Assembly: GCA_963677395.2 (NCBI GenBank)
Contig: OY781965.2
Span: forward strand, 1,116,001 to 1,180,000
From: G963667975 sp963677395
Lineage (GTDB): Bacteria; Bacteroidota; Bacteroidia; Bacteroidales; G963667975
Reading direction: 5' to 3'
DNA: 64,000 bases
The notes under the pieces are model-generated. The model saw nothing but the letters and a program-made list of their open reading frames with translations. It did no database searches and had not been told where the DNA came from. Both the position numbers and the translations under genes were made by a program. Within the stretch, counting starts at the first letter, position 1, and each line of letters starts with the position of its first letter. Of this stretch, positions 34,135-43,175 are shown one piece after another.

Positions 34135-36270
34135 ATGAAGGTTTACCAAACAAGTGAAATTAGAAATATCGCCCTGATTGGAGGTGCGAAATCGGGCAAA
34201 ACTACTTTGTCGGAATGTATGTTGTTTGAAGGCGGCCTGATTAATCGCAGGGGTTCCATCGAAGATAAAAATACGGTTTCTGACTATCGCCCGATAGAAT
34301 TAGAAAGAATGAACTCGGTGTATTCAACCATTATGTATGCCGAATTTGCTGGTAAGAAAATCAATTTTATAGATACTCCGGGGTTCGACGATTTAGTTGG
34401 AGAAACCGCTGCCGCTCTTCATGTTGCTGATACAGCAGTAATGATAATCAATACTCAGAATGGTATTGAAGTTGGAACTGAACTTACCTGGAAATGGGCT
34501 ACAAAAAATAACATTCCTGTTATTTTTGCAATGAACCATCTGGAGCATGAAAATTCAAATTTCGACGAAGCAATTCGTTTACTCAAGCAATCATTCGGTA
34601 ATAATATTACCATTTGCCAATATCCAGTAAATCCTGGTTTAGGGTTCAATGCAGTGATTGACCTTTTGAAAATGAAGATGCTCAAATTTTCTGAAAAGGG
34701 TGGTGCTCCTGAAATTTTGGATATTCCCGCATCAGAAAAAGATAAAGCAGAAGAATTACAAAATATCCTGATCGAAAATGCGGCAGAAAGTGATGAATCA
34801 CTGATGGAAACATTTTTCGAACAAGGTACTTTAACAGAAGAAGAAATAGCAAAAGGATTAAAAGTTGGTATCCGTACAAGAGGATTATTCCCTGTATTGT
34901 GCATCAATAGCAAGCAAAACTTTGGTGTAAATCGCTTAATGGAGTTTATCTGTATTAATGCACCTGCTCCAAACGAACGTGAAGGTATTGCTACTGAAGG
35001 CGAAAAAGTACTGAACTACAATCCTTCAGAAGGTCCAACCATGTTCCTGTTTAAAACTTCGGTTGAAGAACATTTGGGTGAAATTACTTTCTTCAAGGTT
35101 TGTGATGGCGAAATTACCGAAGGTATGGATATTGCGAACTCAAACAATAACGAAAAGGAACGTATTTCTCAATTGTTTGCCGTTTGGGGTAAAAACCGTG
35201 AAAAACTCACCAAGGTTGTTGCTGGCGATATCGCTACAACTATTAAACTAAAAGCTGCAAATACCGGCGATACTTTAGCTGCCGGAAAGGCTGCCGGAAC
35301 AAAAGTTGTTCGCGCTTTATTACCAGATCCGAAATTCCGTACAGCAGTGAAGGCTAAAAATCAGGCTGACGACGAAAAATTAGGTGCTGTATTAAACGAA
35401 CTACGTAAAATAGACCCAACTATTCAGATTGAATACTCTAAAGAGCTGAAACAGATTATTATGAGTGGTCAGGGAGAACTTCACCTGAACATTGCAAAAT
35501 GGATCATCGAAAACGTTAAAAAGATTGAAATTGAGTTTTATGCTCCAAAGATTCAATATCGCGAAACGATCACCAAAGAAGCTCGTGCTATGTACCGTCA
35601 CAAAAAACAATCAGGTGGTGCAGGTCAGTTTGGTGAAGTTCACATGATGATTCAGCCTTACTCGGAGAATATGAAAGAACCAACCGACTTTCCTGTACGT
35701 GGTACTGAAGTTCACGAACTGGCTTGGGGTGGTAGATTGGTTTTCAATAACTGTATTGTGGGTGGAGCTATTGATGCCCGCTTTATGCCTGCTATCTTAA
35801 AAGGGATCATGGAAAAAATTGAAGAAGGTCCATTAACTGGTTCATATGCTCGTGACATTGCTGTTTACATTTACGATGGTAAAATGCACCCGGTTGATTC
35901 AAATGAAATGTCATTTAAACTTGCTGGTAGAAATGCATTTAGAGAAGCATTTAAAAATGCAGGTCCAAAAATTCTTGAACCAATCTATGACGTAGTAGTT
36001 ACCGTTCCGTCTGAAAGAATGGGTGATGTTATGACTGACTTACAAGGTCGCCGTGCTGTGGTAATGGGAATGGAAAGTGAAGGTGCCCATCAGGTTATCA
36101 AGGCAAGAGTTCCTTTGGCTGAAATGCAACGTTACCAAACGGCATTATCTTCATTAACTTCAGGTCGTGCTACATATAATATGAAATATTCAGAATACGC
36201 TCAGGTTCCTGCAGACGTTCAAACAGTTCTTCTTAAAGCTTACGAAGAACAAACAAAAGACGAAGAATAA
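34135..36270 (+). CDS. Elongation factor G paralogue (EF-G2 type) with altered GTPase motifs
   Basis: 711 residues with the full EF-G domain order: G domain about 1-280, domain II about 300-390, III about 400-475, IV about 480-600 (IQYRETITKEAR, AGQFGEVHMMIQPY) and V about 605-690 (EPIYDVVVTVPSERMG). The P-loop GGAKSGKTT (16-24) is intact. Switch II reads DTPGFDD, so the catalytic histidine of DTPGHVDF is Phe84. Switch I lacks the RGITI motif (LERMNSVYSTI instead), and the NKxD motif is NHLE (134-137). This matches the EF-G2 paralogue of Bacteroides, reported to support translocation without GTP hydrolysis and to help under carbon limitation. It is not the main fusA, which normally sits with ribosomal protein genes. 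Confidence 0.88.
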   Translation: MKVYQTSEIRNIALIGGAKSGKTTLSECMLFEGGLINRRGSIEDKNTVSDYRPIELERMNSVYSTIMYAEFAGKKINFIDTPGFDDLVGETAAALHVADTAVMIINTQNGIEVGTELTWKWATKNNIPVIFAMNHLEHENSNFDEAIRLLKQSFGNNITICQYPVNPGLGFNAVIDLLKMKMLKFSEKGGAPEILDIPASEKDKAEELQNILIENAAESDESLMETFFEQGTLTEEEIAKGLKVGIRTRGLFPVLCINSKQNFGVNRLMEFICINAPAPNEREGIATEGEKVLNYNPSEGPTMFLFKTSVEEHLGEITFFKVCDGEITEGMDIANSNNNEKERISQLFAVWGKNREKLTKVVAGDIATTIKLKAANTGDTLAAGKAAGTKVVRALLPDPKFRTAVKAKNQADDEKLGAVLNELRKIDPTIQIEYSKELKQIIMSGQGELHLNIAKWIIENVKKIEIEFYAPKIQYRETITKEARAMYRHKKQSGGAGQFGEVHMMIQPYSENMKEPTDFPVRGTEVHELAWGGRLVFNNCIVGGAIDARFMPAILKGIMEKIEEGPLTGSYARDIAVYIYDGKMHPVDSNEMSFKLAGRNAFREAFKNAGPKILEPIYDVVVTVPSERMGDVMTDLQGRRAVVMGMESEGAHQVIKARVPLAEMQRYQTALSSLTSGRATYNMKYSEYAQVPADVQTVLLKAYEEQTKDEE

Positions 36271-36288
36271 TATTCTTTCTCAATATGG

Positions 36289-36316
36289 AAAAGGCTGTCA
36301 TAATTGGCAGCCTTTT
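36289..36316 (+). terminator. Terminator of the EF-G paralogue gene
   Basis: Stem AAAAGGCTG/CAGCCTTTT extended by three inner pairs (one G-T) with a four-base loop, followed by GTTTTTG. It lies 18 bases after the stop. Confidence 0.8.
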
Positions 36317-36390
36317 GTTTTTGTGGTTAAACAGGAGAAGGGTGGAGAGAAAGATGCAATTTATTCTTCTCATGTTTTTTCAATTGGTAT

Positions 36391-36440
36391 TACCACAAGA
36401 GAGGCTGACTTCCAATTGGAAGTCAGCCTCTCTTGTGGTA
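36391..36440. terminator. 50-base perfect palindrome, probable terminator of the M13 peptidase gene
   Basis: Two 25-base arms (outer TACCACAAGAGAGG, inner CTGACTTCCAA) form a perfect inverted repeat without any unpaired loop base. It lies 18 bases beyond the stop of the minus-strand peptidase. It is much longer than usual for a terminator. Confidence 0.7.
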
Positions 36441-36458
36441 TCTTTAATAGTTTGTTTA

Positions 36459-38525
36459 CTACCAGATTACAGCACGTTTTTCAACAGGGATAAAACGTTT
36501 TGTGCCTTCTTTTACGTTGAATGCTTTATAGAATTCAGGTACGTTGTAAACAGTTCCATTTACACGGGCTTCACCTGGTGAGTGTACGTCTTCTTTCAAA
36601 CGACGCATTAACTCCTGAATACGAATATTGTTTCTCCATACTTTCGCGTAAGAGAGGAAGAAACGTTGATCCTGGGTAAATCCTTCAATTTTTTCATCTG
36701 CTTTTTTGCTCTGGAGCGCTTTTTGAAGAGCTACGTATGATACGGTAACACCACCTAAATCAGCAATGTTTTCACCAAGGGTAAGGTTTCCATCCACTTT
36801 TAATGAATCAGCAACTACGAAAGCACTGAACTGATTAACCAATACCTGAGTTTGTTTTTTGAAATTATCAGCATCTTCTTTGGTCCACCAGTCGCGGAGA
36901 TTACCTTCTTTGTCGTATTGACGACCCTGATCATCAAAGCCATGAGTCATTTCGTGTCCGATAACCACACCAATTGCACCGTAGTTTACGGCATCATCAC
37001 CATCCATATAAAAGAAAGGAGGTTGCAGAATAGCAGCAGGAAATACGATTTCGTTCATGTTAGGACTGTAATATGCATTTACAGTTTGTGGAGTCATTCC
37101 CCATTCAGCGCGATCAACTGGTTTCCCGATTTTGTTCATATCGCGCCTGAAAGCAAATTTCTGGGCATTTAAAGCATTTTGGAAATAGTTATCTGCAACG
37201 ATTTCAACAGATGAGTAATCAATCCATTTGTCAGGATAGCCTACTTTTACGTTGATTTTCTCGAGTTTTGCAATTGCTTCTTTTTTGGTTGCGTCGCCCA
37301 TCCAGGTAAGTTTGTTGATACGTTCTTTTAAAGCATCTTTCAGATTAGCAACTAACTTAATCATACGTTCTTTGGCTTTTGGAGGAAAGTATTTTTCAAC
37401 ATAAAGTTGACCTACGGCTTCGCCTAACGAGCCACTTACTTCGCTCAATACGCGTTTGTAACGTGGACGCATTTCTGTAGTTCCGGATAAGGTTTTTCCG
37501 TAGAAATTGAAATGTTCCTGTACAAAAGCATTGCTTAAATAGCTGGCACTGGAATTAATAACATTCCATGTTAAATATACTTTCCATTGGTCCATGTTGA
37601 TAGATTTGATCATCTTCGACATTTCGGCAATGAATTTTACCTGACCTAAGTTAATATCACCAGGGTTAGCTAATCCGATAGTTTCGAAATAGAGTTTCCA
37701 GTCGAAATCTTTATATGCTGTTTGCAGTTTTGCCAGATCAGACATATTATAGTTTTTCTGAGGATCTCTTAGTTCCAGACGGGTTGATGAAGGTTTTGCC
37801 AGTTTAGTTTCGATATCCATTACCGTTTGTGCATTTTTAGCTGAGGTAGCTTCATCCTGACCAATTAACCGGAACATTTTCTGGATGTGCTTTACATATT
37901 CAGCGCGAATTGACTTAGTGTTTTCATCGGACATAAAATAGTAATCGCGATCAGGCAAACCAATACCGCCCTGATAGAACTGAGCAATAATACGGGTACT
38001 GTTCTTTTCGTCCTGTCCAGAATAGATATAGAAAAGCGGATAGATTTGGTTTGTATGCAAATACCCAATGTATTTAGCCAAATCCTGAGTGTTTTGTAAT
38101 GCGTTGATTTTTTCTAACTCACCTTTGATAGGATTGTAACCATCTTTTTCGATGCGGTTGGTATCCATACCTGATTTGTAGAAATCGCCAATCTGCTGTT
38201 TAACACTGTTTTTCTTGGCTTCGGACGATGCTTTTGAAGCTTCTTCCATGATGGTTTGCAGTTGAGTGTAGTTTTCTTCCTGAAGCTCATCAAAAGCACC
38301 TACCATGCTCTTATCATTCGGGATTGTTGTCTTTTTCAACCATGCACCGGCTGCATAACGATAAAAATCATCACCAGGTTTGATGGTAGTATCCATATCG
38401 GCGATGTCGATGATGGCTTTAGCGTTTTTGTCGCCACTTTGGTTTTTACAACTTGTCATGCTCAATGTAATTGAAACAGCAACTACACAGGCTGCACTTT
38501 TTGATAAATACGATTTGTAATTCAT
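36459..38525 (-). CDS. M13 family zinc metallopeptidase, lipoprotein (PepO/neprilysin type)
   Basis: 688 residues from the ATG at 38525. The N-terminus ends in a lipobox (SITLSMTSC), so the enzyme is anchored to a membrane. Zinc ligands are HEMTH at about 524-528 and the glutamate of GENIADLGG at about 585. NAYYSPNMNEIVFPAAIL is the substrate-binding NAYY motif. The N-terminal M13 domain begins PGDDFYRYAAGAWL, and the protein ends RAVIW close to the family's usual C-terminal tryptophan. Full family length. It cleaves oligopeptides outside the cytoplasm. Upstream in-frame starts (TTG at 38552, ATG at 38537) lie in or against the -7 element, so they are unlikely. Confidence 0.92.
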   Translation of the reverse strand: MNYKSYLSKSAACVVAVSITLSMTSCKNQSGDKNAKAIIDIADMDTTIKPGDDFYRYAAGAWLKKTTIPNDKSMVGAFDELQEENYTQLQTIMEEASKASSEAKKNSVKQQIGDFYKSGMDTNRIEKDGYNPIKGELEKINALQNTQDLAKYIGYLHTNQIYPLFYIYSGQDEKNSTRIIAQFYQGGIGLPDRDYYFMSDENTKSIRAEYVKHIQKMFRLIGQDEATSAKNAQTVMDIETKLAKPSSTRLELRDPQKNYNMSDLAKLQTAYKDFDWKLYFETIGLANPGDINLGQVKFIAEMSKMIKSINMDQWKVYLTWNVINSSASYLSNAFVQEHFNFYGKTLSGTTEMRPRYKRVLSEVSGSLGEAVGQLYVEKYFPPKAKERMIKLVANLKDALKERINKLTWMGDATKKEAIAKLEKINVKVGYPDKWIDYSSVEIVADNYFQNALNAQKFAFRRDMNKIGKPVDRAEWGMTPQTVNAYYSPNMNEIVFPAAILQPPFFYMDGDDAVNYGAIGVVIGHEMTHGFDDQGRQYDKEGNLRDWWTKEDADNFKKQTQVLVNQFSAFVVADSLKVDGNLTLGENIADLGGVTVSYVALQKALQSKKADEKIEGFTQDQRFFLSYAKVWRNNIRIQELMRRLKEDVHSPGEARVNGTVYNVPEFYKAFNVKEGTKRFIPVEKRAVIW

Positions 38526-38549
38526 TTGTATAAACATAATTGAGTCGCG

Positions 38550-38557
38550 CAAATATA
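38550..38557 (-). promoter_or_regulatory. -7 element of the M13 peptidase promoter
   Basis: The minus strand reads TATATTTG (TAnnTTTG), 24 bases before the chosen ATG. This position rules out the longer open reading frame start. Confidence 0.6.
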
Positions 38558-38833
38558 GGAAGAAATTTAGCTGCTTTTTAATTGACTAACAGGTTTTAGA
38601 TGTAAGGGGTATTTTGAACGACAAACGATAAAAAAGTAAGGGAGAATCCATGTATAAAGAAGGCTGTTCGGGTTTTGTAAAACGTGAAAAAGGGATGAAT
38701 GTTAATACCCAAATATGCCATACTGAAAAGAAATCAGGAAAACCTGTCAGAGTTGAATGGTTAATTTTAGAATTATGGTAATCGACGCTGTGAAATGCAT
38801 TCTTGCAGTGCCGGATAACGTGATAGAGTCATA
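38558..38833. other. Intergenic region with one doubtful small ORF
   Basis: Between the peptidase promoter and the terminator of the aminopeptidase gene. The only coding candidate is a 43-codon plus-strand frame at 38650-38781 (starts MYKEGCSGFVKREKG, ends ILELW) preceded by AGGGAGAATCC. It has two cysteines and is rather basic. I know no homologue and would not annotate it as a gene on this evidence. Confidence 0.25.
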
Positions 38834-38874
38834 AAAAACCTCCCAAAATAACAAATATGTCCCGGAAGGTTTTT
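38834..38874 (-). terminator. Terminator of the Xaa-Pro aminopeptidase gene
   Basis: AAAAACCTCC pairs with GGAAGGTTTTT with one bulge; the loop is long. It lies 22 bases beyond the stop on the minus strand. Confidence 0.5.
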
Positions 38875-38896
38875 CGGTTATTATTTATTTTTCAGA

Positions 38897-40183
38897 CTAT
38901 TTCATCAACTCTTCAATTTCCTCAGCCTTAATTGGGATATCAGTCATTAAATCAATAGGTTCTGAGCTGGTTATCAGGATGTCATTTTCGATGCGGATGC
39001 CGATATTTTCTTCCTTGATGTAGATTCCGGGTTCGCAACTGAGTACCATCCCGGGTTTCAGCACTACCTGACGATTGCCGCAATCATGCACATCCAGCCC
39101 GATAAAGTGAGCTACACCATGCATAAAGTAACGGAAATACATGGGTTTATCGGCTGGTTGATTTTCTACGTCGTTTCTATTGAACAGGCCGAGCTTAATC
39201 ATCTGTTCTTCCAATAAGCGGTTTGTTTGTTTGTTCAGTTCTTCGATGGTGGTGCCGGGTCTGAAATATTGCTTTACTTCATTCATTACGGAAAGCACTG
39301 CGTTATAACACTCTTTCTGCCGGGGTGTGAATTTACCCGAAACCGGGATTGTACGTGAAAGGTCGGCAGCGTAGTTTGCGTATTCTGCTCCAAAATCGAG
39401 CAGCAGTAATTCTCCGTCTTTACATTCAGCATCATTTTGAACATAATGCAGGCAAAGTGCATTGCTTCCGCTGGCTACAATGGGCGCATAAGCATGACCT
39501 GATGCTCCCTGTCTGATAAATTCATGCGTTATTTCGGCTTCAACTTCGTACTCATTCATTCCGCTCCGGGTTGATTTTAATACGCGCAGAAAAGCTTCGC
39601 GGGTAATAACACAGGCTTTTTGCAGCAGATCAATCTCTTCCGGCTCTTTTTGAAGACGTAATTCGGTAATGAAAGGGGCTAAACGGTCAAAGGCGTGCAA
39701 AGGATATTCTTGTCGGAACTTTGTGAACATTCTTCGGTCACGTGAGATTATTTCGGTGGAAAACTTTGGAGTTTCATTGTCGTTCAGGTAAATGGTTTTT
39801 GCTCTCAAAACTAAATCACGAAGTGTACTTTCAAATTGTGACAAAAAGAGAATGGTTTCAATTCCTGAAATTAATCGTGCCTCTTCGATCGTTAGCTTTC
39901 TGCCATACCATGTTTCAAGATGCTCATTTCTATCGGAAATAAAGAGAAGTTCACGCATCGGTTTCAGCTCACAATCAGGGAAAAGAATCAGCACGGTTTC
40001 TTCCTGCTCAATACCAGTAAGATAAAAAATGTCAGAGCTTTGACGGAAAGGAAATGTTTGGTCTCCATTACGGGGCATTGCATCATTTGAATTTACAATA
40101 GCGATGCTGTTTTTGCTGAGTTTTCCGGCAAGTTTTTTTCTGTTTTTACTGAATAGAAGCGGATTAACGGGTTTATATTTCAT
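38897..40183 (-). CDS. pepP: Xaa-Pro aminopeptidase (aminopeptidase P, M24B)
   Basis: 428-residue cytoplasmic metallopeptidase that removes an N-terminal residue preceding proline. The aminopeptidase P N-terminal domain covers about 1-170 (QTFPFRQSSDIFYLTGIEQEE is in it). The pita-bread catalytic domain follows. Its metal ligands are in LLLDFGAEY, AADLSRTIPVSG, HGVAHFIGLDVHD, SCEPGIYI and GIRIENDIL. All five ligands (two Asp, one His, two Glu) are present. Length and order are typical. It is transcribed divergently from sdhC, 126 bases away, and ends at its own hairpin. Confidence 0.93.
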   Translation of the reverse strand: MKYKPVNPLLFSKNRKKLAGKLSKNSIAIVNSNDAMPRNGDQTFPFRQSSDIFYLTGIEQEETVLILFPDCELKPMRELLFISDRNEHLETWYGRKLTIEEARLISGIETILFLSQFESTLRDLVLRAKTIYLNDNETPKFSTEIISRDRRMFTKFRQEYPLHAFDRLAPFITELRLQKEPEEIDLLQKACVITREAFLRVLKSTRSGMNEYEVEAEITHEFIRQGASGHAYAPIVASGSNALCLHYVQNDAECKDGELLLLDFGAEYANYAADLSRTIPVSGKFTPRQKECYNAVLSVMNEVKQYFRPGTTIEELNKQTNRLLEEQMIKLGLFNRNDVENQPADKPMYFRYFMHGVAHFIGLDVHDCGNRQVVLKPGMVLSCEPGIYIKEENIGIRIENDILITSSEPIDLMTDIPIKAEEIEELMK

Positions 40184-40210
40184 TTCACAGTTTATTCGTA
40201 TAAAATCTTA

Positions 40211-40218
40211 TAGCTTTG
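40211..40218 (+). promoter_or_regulatory. -7 element of the sdhCAB promoter
   Basis: TAGCTTTG matches TAnnTTTG. The leader to sdhC would be about 85 bases. Confidence 0.5.
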
Positions 40219-40309
40219 CTTTTCAAACAAGCTTCAAAATTATGTATATTTATGCTTGTTTTACAATGAGTAATATGAACTATAAAATTTAATCACGAAA
40301 AAAAGACCT

Positions 40310-40972
40310 ATGAAATTATTAAAACTGGCTTCCGTAACGCAAAAGATAATCATGGCTGTAGCCGGATTATTCCTGCTTACCTTTTTGCTGGTGCATCTGG
40401 CTATAAATCTATGTTTACTTCGAAACGATGGAGGTGAATGGTTTAATGCAGCTGCACACTTTATGGGTACAAATTACATTGTGAAGGTTTTCGAAGTGGT
40501 GTTAATACTTGGATTTCTGATTCATGTTTTGATGGGTTTAATTCTTCAGATTCAAAACTGGATGGCTCGCCCGGTACGTTATCAGGTGCAAAACAAGTCG
40601 AATACTTCCTTCTTTTCGAAGTATATGATCTATACCGGAATTATCATCGTAGTGTTTCTTGCTATTCACTTTATGAATTTTTATTTCATTAAGCTGGGAT
40701 TAGTATCCAATCCTCACATGGAGAATGGTGAACCGAACTTCTACGTAATTGTACAGGAACTCTTTGCTCAACCAGCCTATTCTATTGCCTATGTGGTGTT
40801 GATTACATTGTTGGGGTTTCACCTGCATCATGCATTTCAATCGGCATTTCAAACGCTGGGAGCAAATCACTCCAAATACACTCCTGCCATTAAAATTGCA
40901 GGAACTATCTACACCTTTATCATTGTGATTGGGTTCGACATCATTCCCATTTACTTTTTAATGTTTCAATAA
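40310..40972 (+). CDS. sdhC: Succinate dehydrogenase cytochrome b558 subunit
   Basis: 220-residue membrane anchor of the single-subunit b558 type used by Bacteroidota and other three-subunit succinate:quinone oxidoreductases. Five hydrophobic helices are visible. Histidine-bearing helices that could hold two hemes are FLLVHLAINL, GFLIHVLMGLILQ, VFLAIHFMNFYFI and LGFHLHHAFQS. It links the catalytic subunits to menaquinone. It is the first gene of the operon and ends 18 bases before sdhA. Confidence 0.93.
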   Translation: MKLLKLASVTQKIIMAVAGLFLLTFLLVHLAINLCLLRNDGGEWFNAAAHFMGTNYIVKVFEVVLILGFLIHVLMGLILQIQNWMARPVRYQVQNKSNTSFFSKYMIYTGIIIVVFLAIHFMNFYFIKLGLVSNPHMENGEPNFYVIVQELFAQPAYSIAYVVLITLLGFHLHHAFQSAFQTLGANHSKYTPAIKIAGTIYTFIIVIGFDIIPIYFLMFQ

Positions 40973-40990
40973 TTTTAAAAAAGAAGAATT

Positions 40991-42931
40991 ATGGCAACAC
41001 TCAATCCCAAAATACCCAAAGGTCCTCTTTCAGAGAAGTGGAGCTATTATAAAGCTACCCAAAATCTTGTAAATCCGGCTAATAAACGTAAACTCGATGT
41101 TATCGTGGTTGGTACGGGTTTAGCAGGTGCTTCAGCTGCTGCAAGTCTGGGTGCGATGGGCTTTAACGTAAAGGTATTCTGCATTCAGGACAGCCCTCGA
41201 CGTGCACATAGTATTGCAGCACAGGGTGGTATCAATGCGTCCAAAAATTATCAAAATGATGGAGACAGCGTATATCGCTTGTTTTACGATACCATCAAGG
41301 GTGGAGACTATCGTGCCCGCGAAGCCAACGTTTACCGCCTGGCAGAGCTTAGCTCAAATATTATTGACCAGTGCGTGGCTCAGGGTGTACCCTTTGCCCG
41401 CGATTACAGCGGGATGCTCGATAACCGTTCATTCGGAGGCGCACAAGTTTCACGTACGTTTTATGCCCGCGGGCAAACCGGGCAACAGTTGCTTTTGGGA
41501 GCTTACGGTGCACTAAGCCACCAGATACATCTGGGTAATGTGAAACTTTATCACCGCAGCGAAATGATGGATCTGGTAATGGTTGAAGGCCGTGCACGGG
41601 GTATCATTGTCCGCAACATTGTTACCGGAAAACTTGAACGCTATTCGGCACATGCGGTAATTCTGGCAACCGGAGGTTATGGGAATGTCTATTTTCTTTC
41701 AACTAATGCCATGAATTCCAATACCAGTGCTATCTGGCAGGCTTACAAACGAGGTGCATGTTTTGCGAATCCATGTTTTGTGCAAATCCACCCAACCTGT
41801 ATTCCGGTTCATGGTGATTATCAGTCAAAGCTTACGCTGATGAGTGAAAGTTTGCGTAACGATGGTCGTATCTGGGTGCCGAAAACCCTTGAACTGGCTC
41901 AAAAAGTTCGTAATAAAGAGATCAAGCCTGAAAATATAGCAGAAGAAGATCGCGACTACTTTCTCGAACGCCGTTATCCGGCTTTCGGAAATCTTGTTCC
42001 CCGTGATGTGGCATCACGCGCAGCCAAAGAACGCTGTGATGCTGGCTTTGGTGCAGGTACTACCGGCTTAGCCGTTTTTCTTGATTTTGCTGCCGCTATT
42101 AAACGGTTAGGCAGGGATAAAATTGAAGAACGTTACGGAAATCTTTTCCAGATGTATGAAAAGATTGTGGATGAAAATCCTTACGAAACCCCGATGATGA
42201 TCTATCCTGCCGTACACTATACCATGGGTGGCTTATGGGTTGATTACGAATTGCAATCGAATATCCAGGGATTATTTGTAGCAGGCGAAGCCAATTTTTC
42301 CGATCATGGCGCAAACCGCTTGGGAGCGTCAGCATTGATGCAGGGTTTGGCCGATGGCTACTTCGTGCTTCCATATACCATTCAGAATTATCTCTCCGAT
42401 CAGATTAACGTTCCGGCAATTTCAACGGATCTTCATGAATTCAATCAGGCAGAAAAAGAGGTTCAGAAAAAAATGCAACGCATTCTTTCCATCAGAGGAA
42501 AACGCTCAGCTGACAGTTTTCACAAAGAGCTGGGTAAAATCATGTGGGATTATGTAGGCATGTCACGTACCGATGAAAGTCTTTCCCTTGCACTCCAAAA
42601 AATAAAAATATTGCGTGAAGAATTCTGGCAAAACCTTATGGTTCCCGGAGCTACCGAAGGGGTAAACCCCGAGCTCGAAAAAGCAGTTCGCGTTGCCGAT
42701 TACATCGAGCTTGGTGAACTCATTGCCCGCGATGCTCTCAATCGTAACGAATCTTGTGGTGGTCACTTCCGTAGTGAATATCAAACCGAAGAAGGTGAGG
42801 CTATGCGTAATGATGAAGTGTATAAATACGTTTCTGTTTGGGAATACCAGGGCGAAAATAACGAACCACTCAACCAGAAAGAGCCGCTCGATTACGAATT
42901 TATTGAAGTAAAACAACGTAATTACAAATAA
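40991..42931 (+). CDS. sdhA: Succinate dehydrogenase / fumarate reductase flavoprotein subunit
   Basis: 646-residue catalytic subunit. The FAD-binding motif is VIVVGTGLAGASAAASLGAMG at about 35-55. The covalent-flavin region is RRAHSIAAQGGINASKNY with the conserved histidine. Active-site elements are the HPTCIP segment, SESLRNDGRIW, RDVASRAAKERC and HYTMGGLWVDYE. Length and features fit the Bacteroidota type that acts as both succinate dehydrogenase and fumarate reductase. It faces the cytoplasm and pairs with the Fe-S subunit encoded after a 244-base gap. Confidence 0.95.
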   Translation: MATLNPKIPKGPLSEKWSYYKATQNLVNPANKRKLDVIVVGTGLAGASAAASLGAMGFNVKVFCIQDSPRRAHSIAAQGGINASKNYQNDGDSVYRLFYDTIKGGDYRAREANVYRLAELSSNIIDQCVAQGVPFARDYSGMLDNRSFGGAQVSRTFYARGQTGQQLLLGAYGALSHQIHLGNVKLYHRSEMMDLVMVEGRARGIIVRNIVTGKLERYSAHAVILATGGYGNVYFLSTNAMNSNTSAIWQAYKRGACFANPCFVQIHPTCIPVHGDYQSKLTLMSESLRNDGRIWVPKTLELAQKVRNKEIKPENIAEEDRDYFLERRYPAFGNLVPRDVASRAAKERCDAGFGAGTTGLAVFLDFAAAIKRLGRDKIEERYGNLFQMYEKIVDENPYETPMMIYPAVHYTMGGLWVDYELQSNIQGLFVAGEANFSDHGANRLGASALMQGLADGYFVLPYTIQNYLSDQINVPAISTDLHEFNQAEKEVQKKMQRILSIRGKRSADSFHKELGKIMWDYVGMSRTDESLSLALQKIKILREEFWQNLMVPGATEGVNPELEKAVRVADYIELGELIARDALNRNESCGGHFRSEYQTEEGEAMRNDEVYKYVSVWEYQGENNEPLNQKEPLDYEFIEVKQRNYK

Positions 42932-43175
42932 GGTGAATAAGCTTGAATTGAAATTATTTAACAGTCGACTCATCAATTTAATATTACTCTGGGCAGAGTT
43001 GAAGAGTAGCTCAAGGTAAAGATAGAATTTTTTTACCTGTCTATGCTTTGACTTCGCTCAGTATGATAAGTAAACTTACACTATTGGTAAGCTGAATGAA
43101 TCAAATAATTTCAATGACTTTAATTTACCAGAAAGATTACGAAGTGATTTTAACCCGAATTAAAAATCAGAGTTT
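42932..43175. other. Unusual 244-base gap between sdhA and sdhB
   Basis: No gene is seen. It contains a fragment, CTTTGACTTCGCTCAGTATG (43050-43069), close to a short sequence I have seen dispersed in Bacteroidota genomes. The sdhA-sdhB gap is normally short in this phylum, so this looks like an insertion within the operon. No terminator was found. Confidence 0.4.

Noticed and set aside
38526..38552. Longer start for the M13 peptidase
   Set aside because: The TTG at 38552 lies in the -7 promoter element TATATTTG; a lipoprotein signal starting at 38525 is normal.
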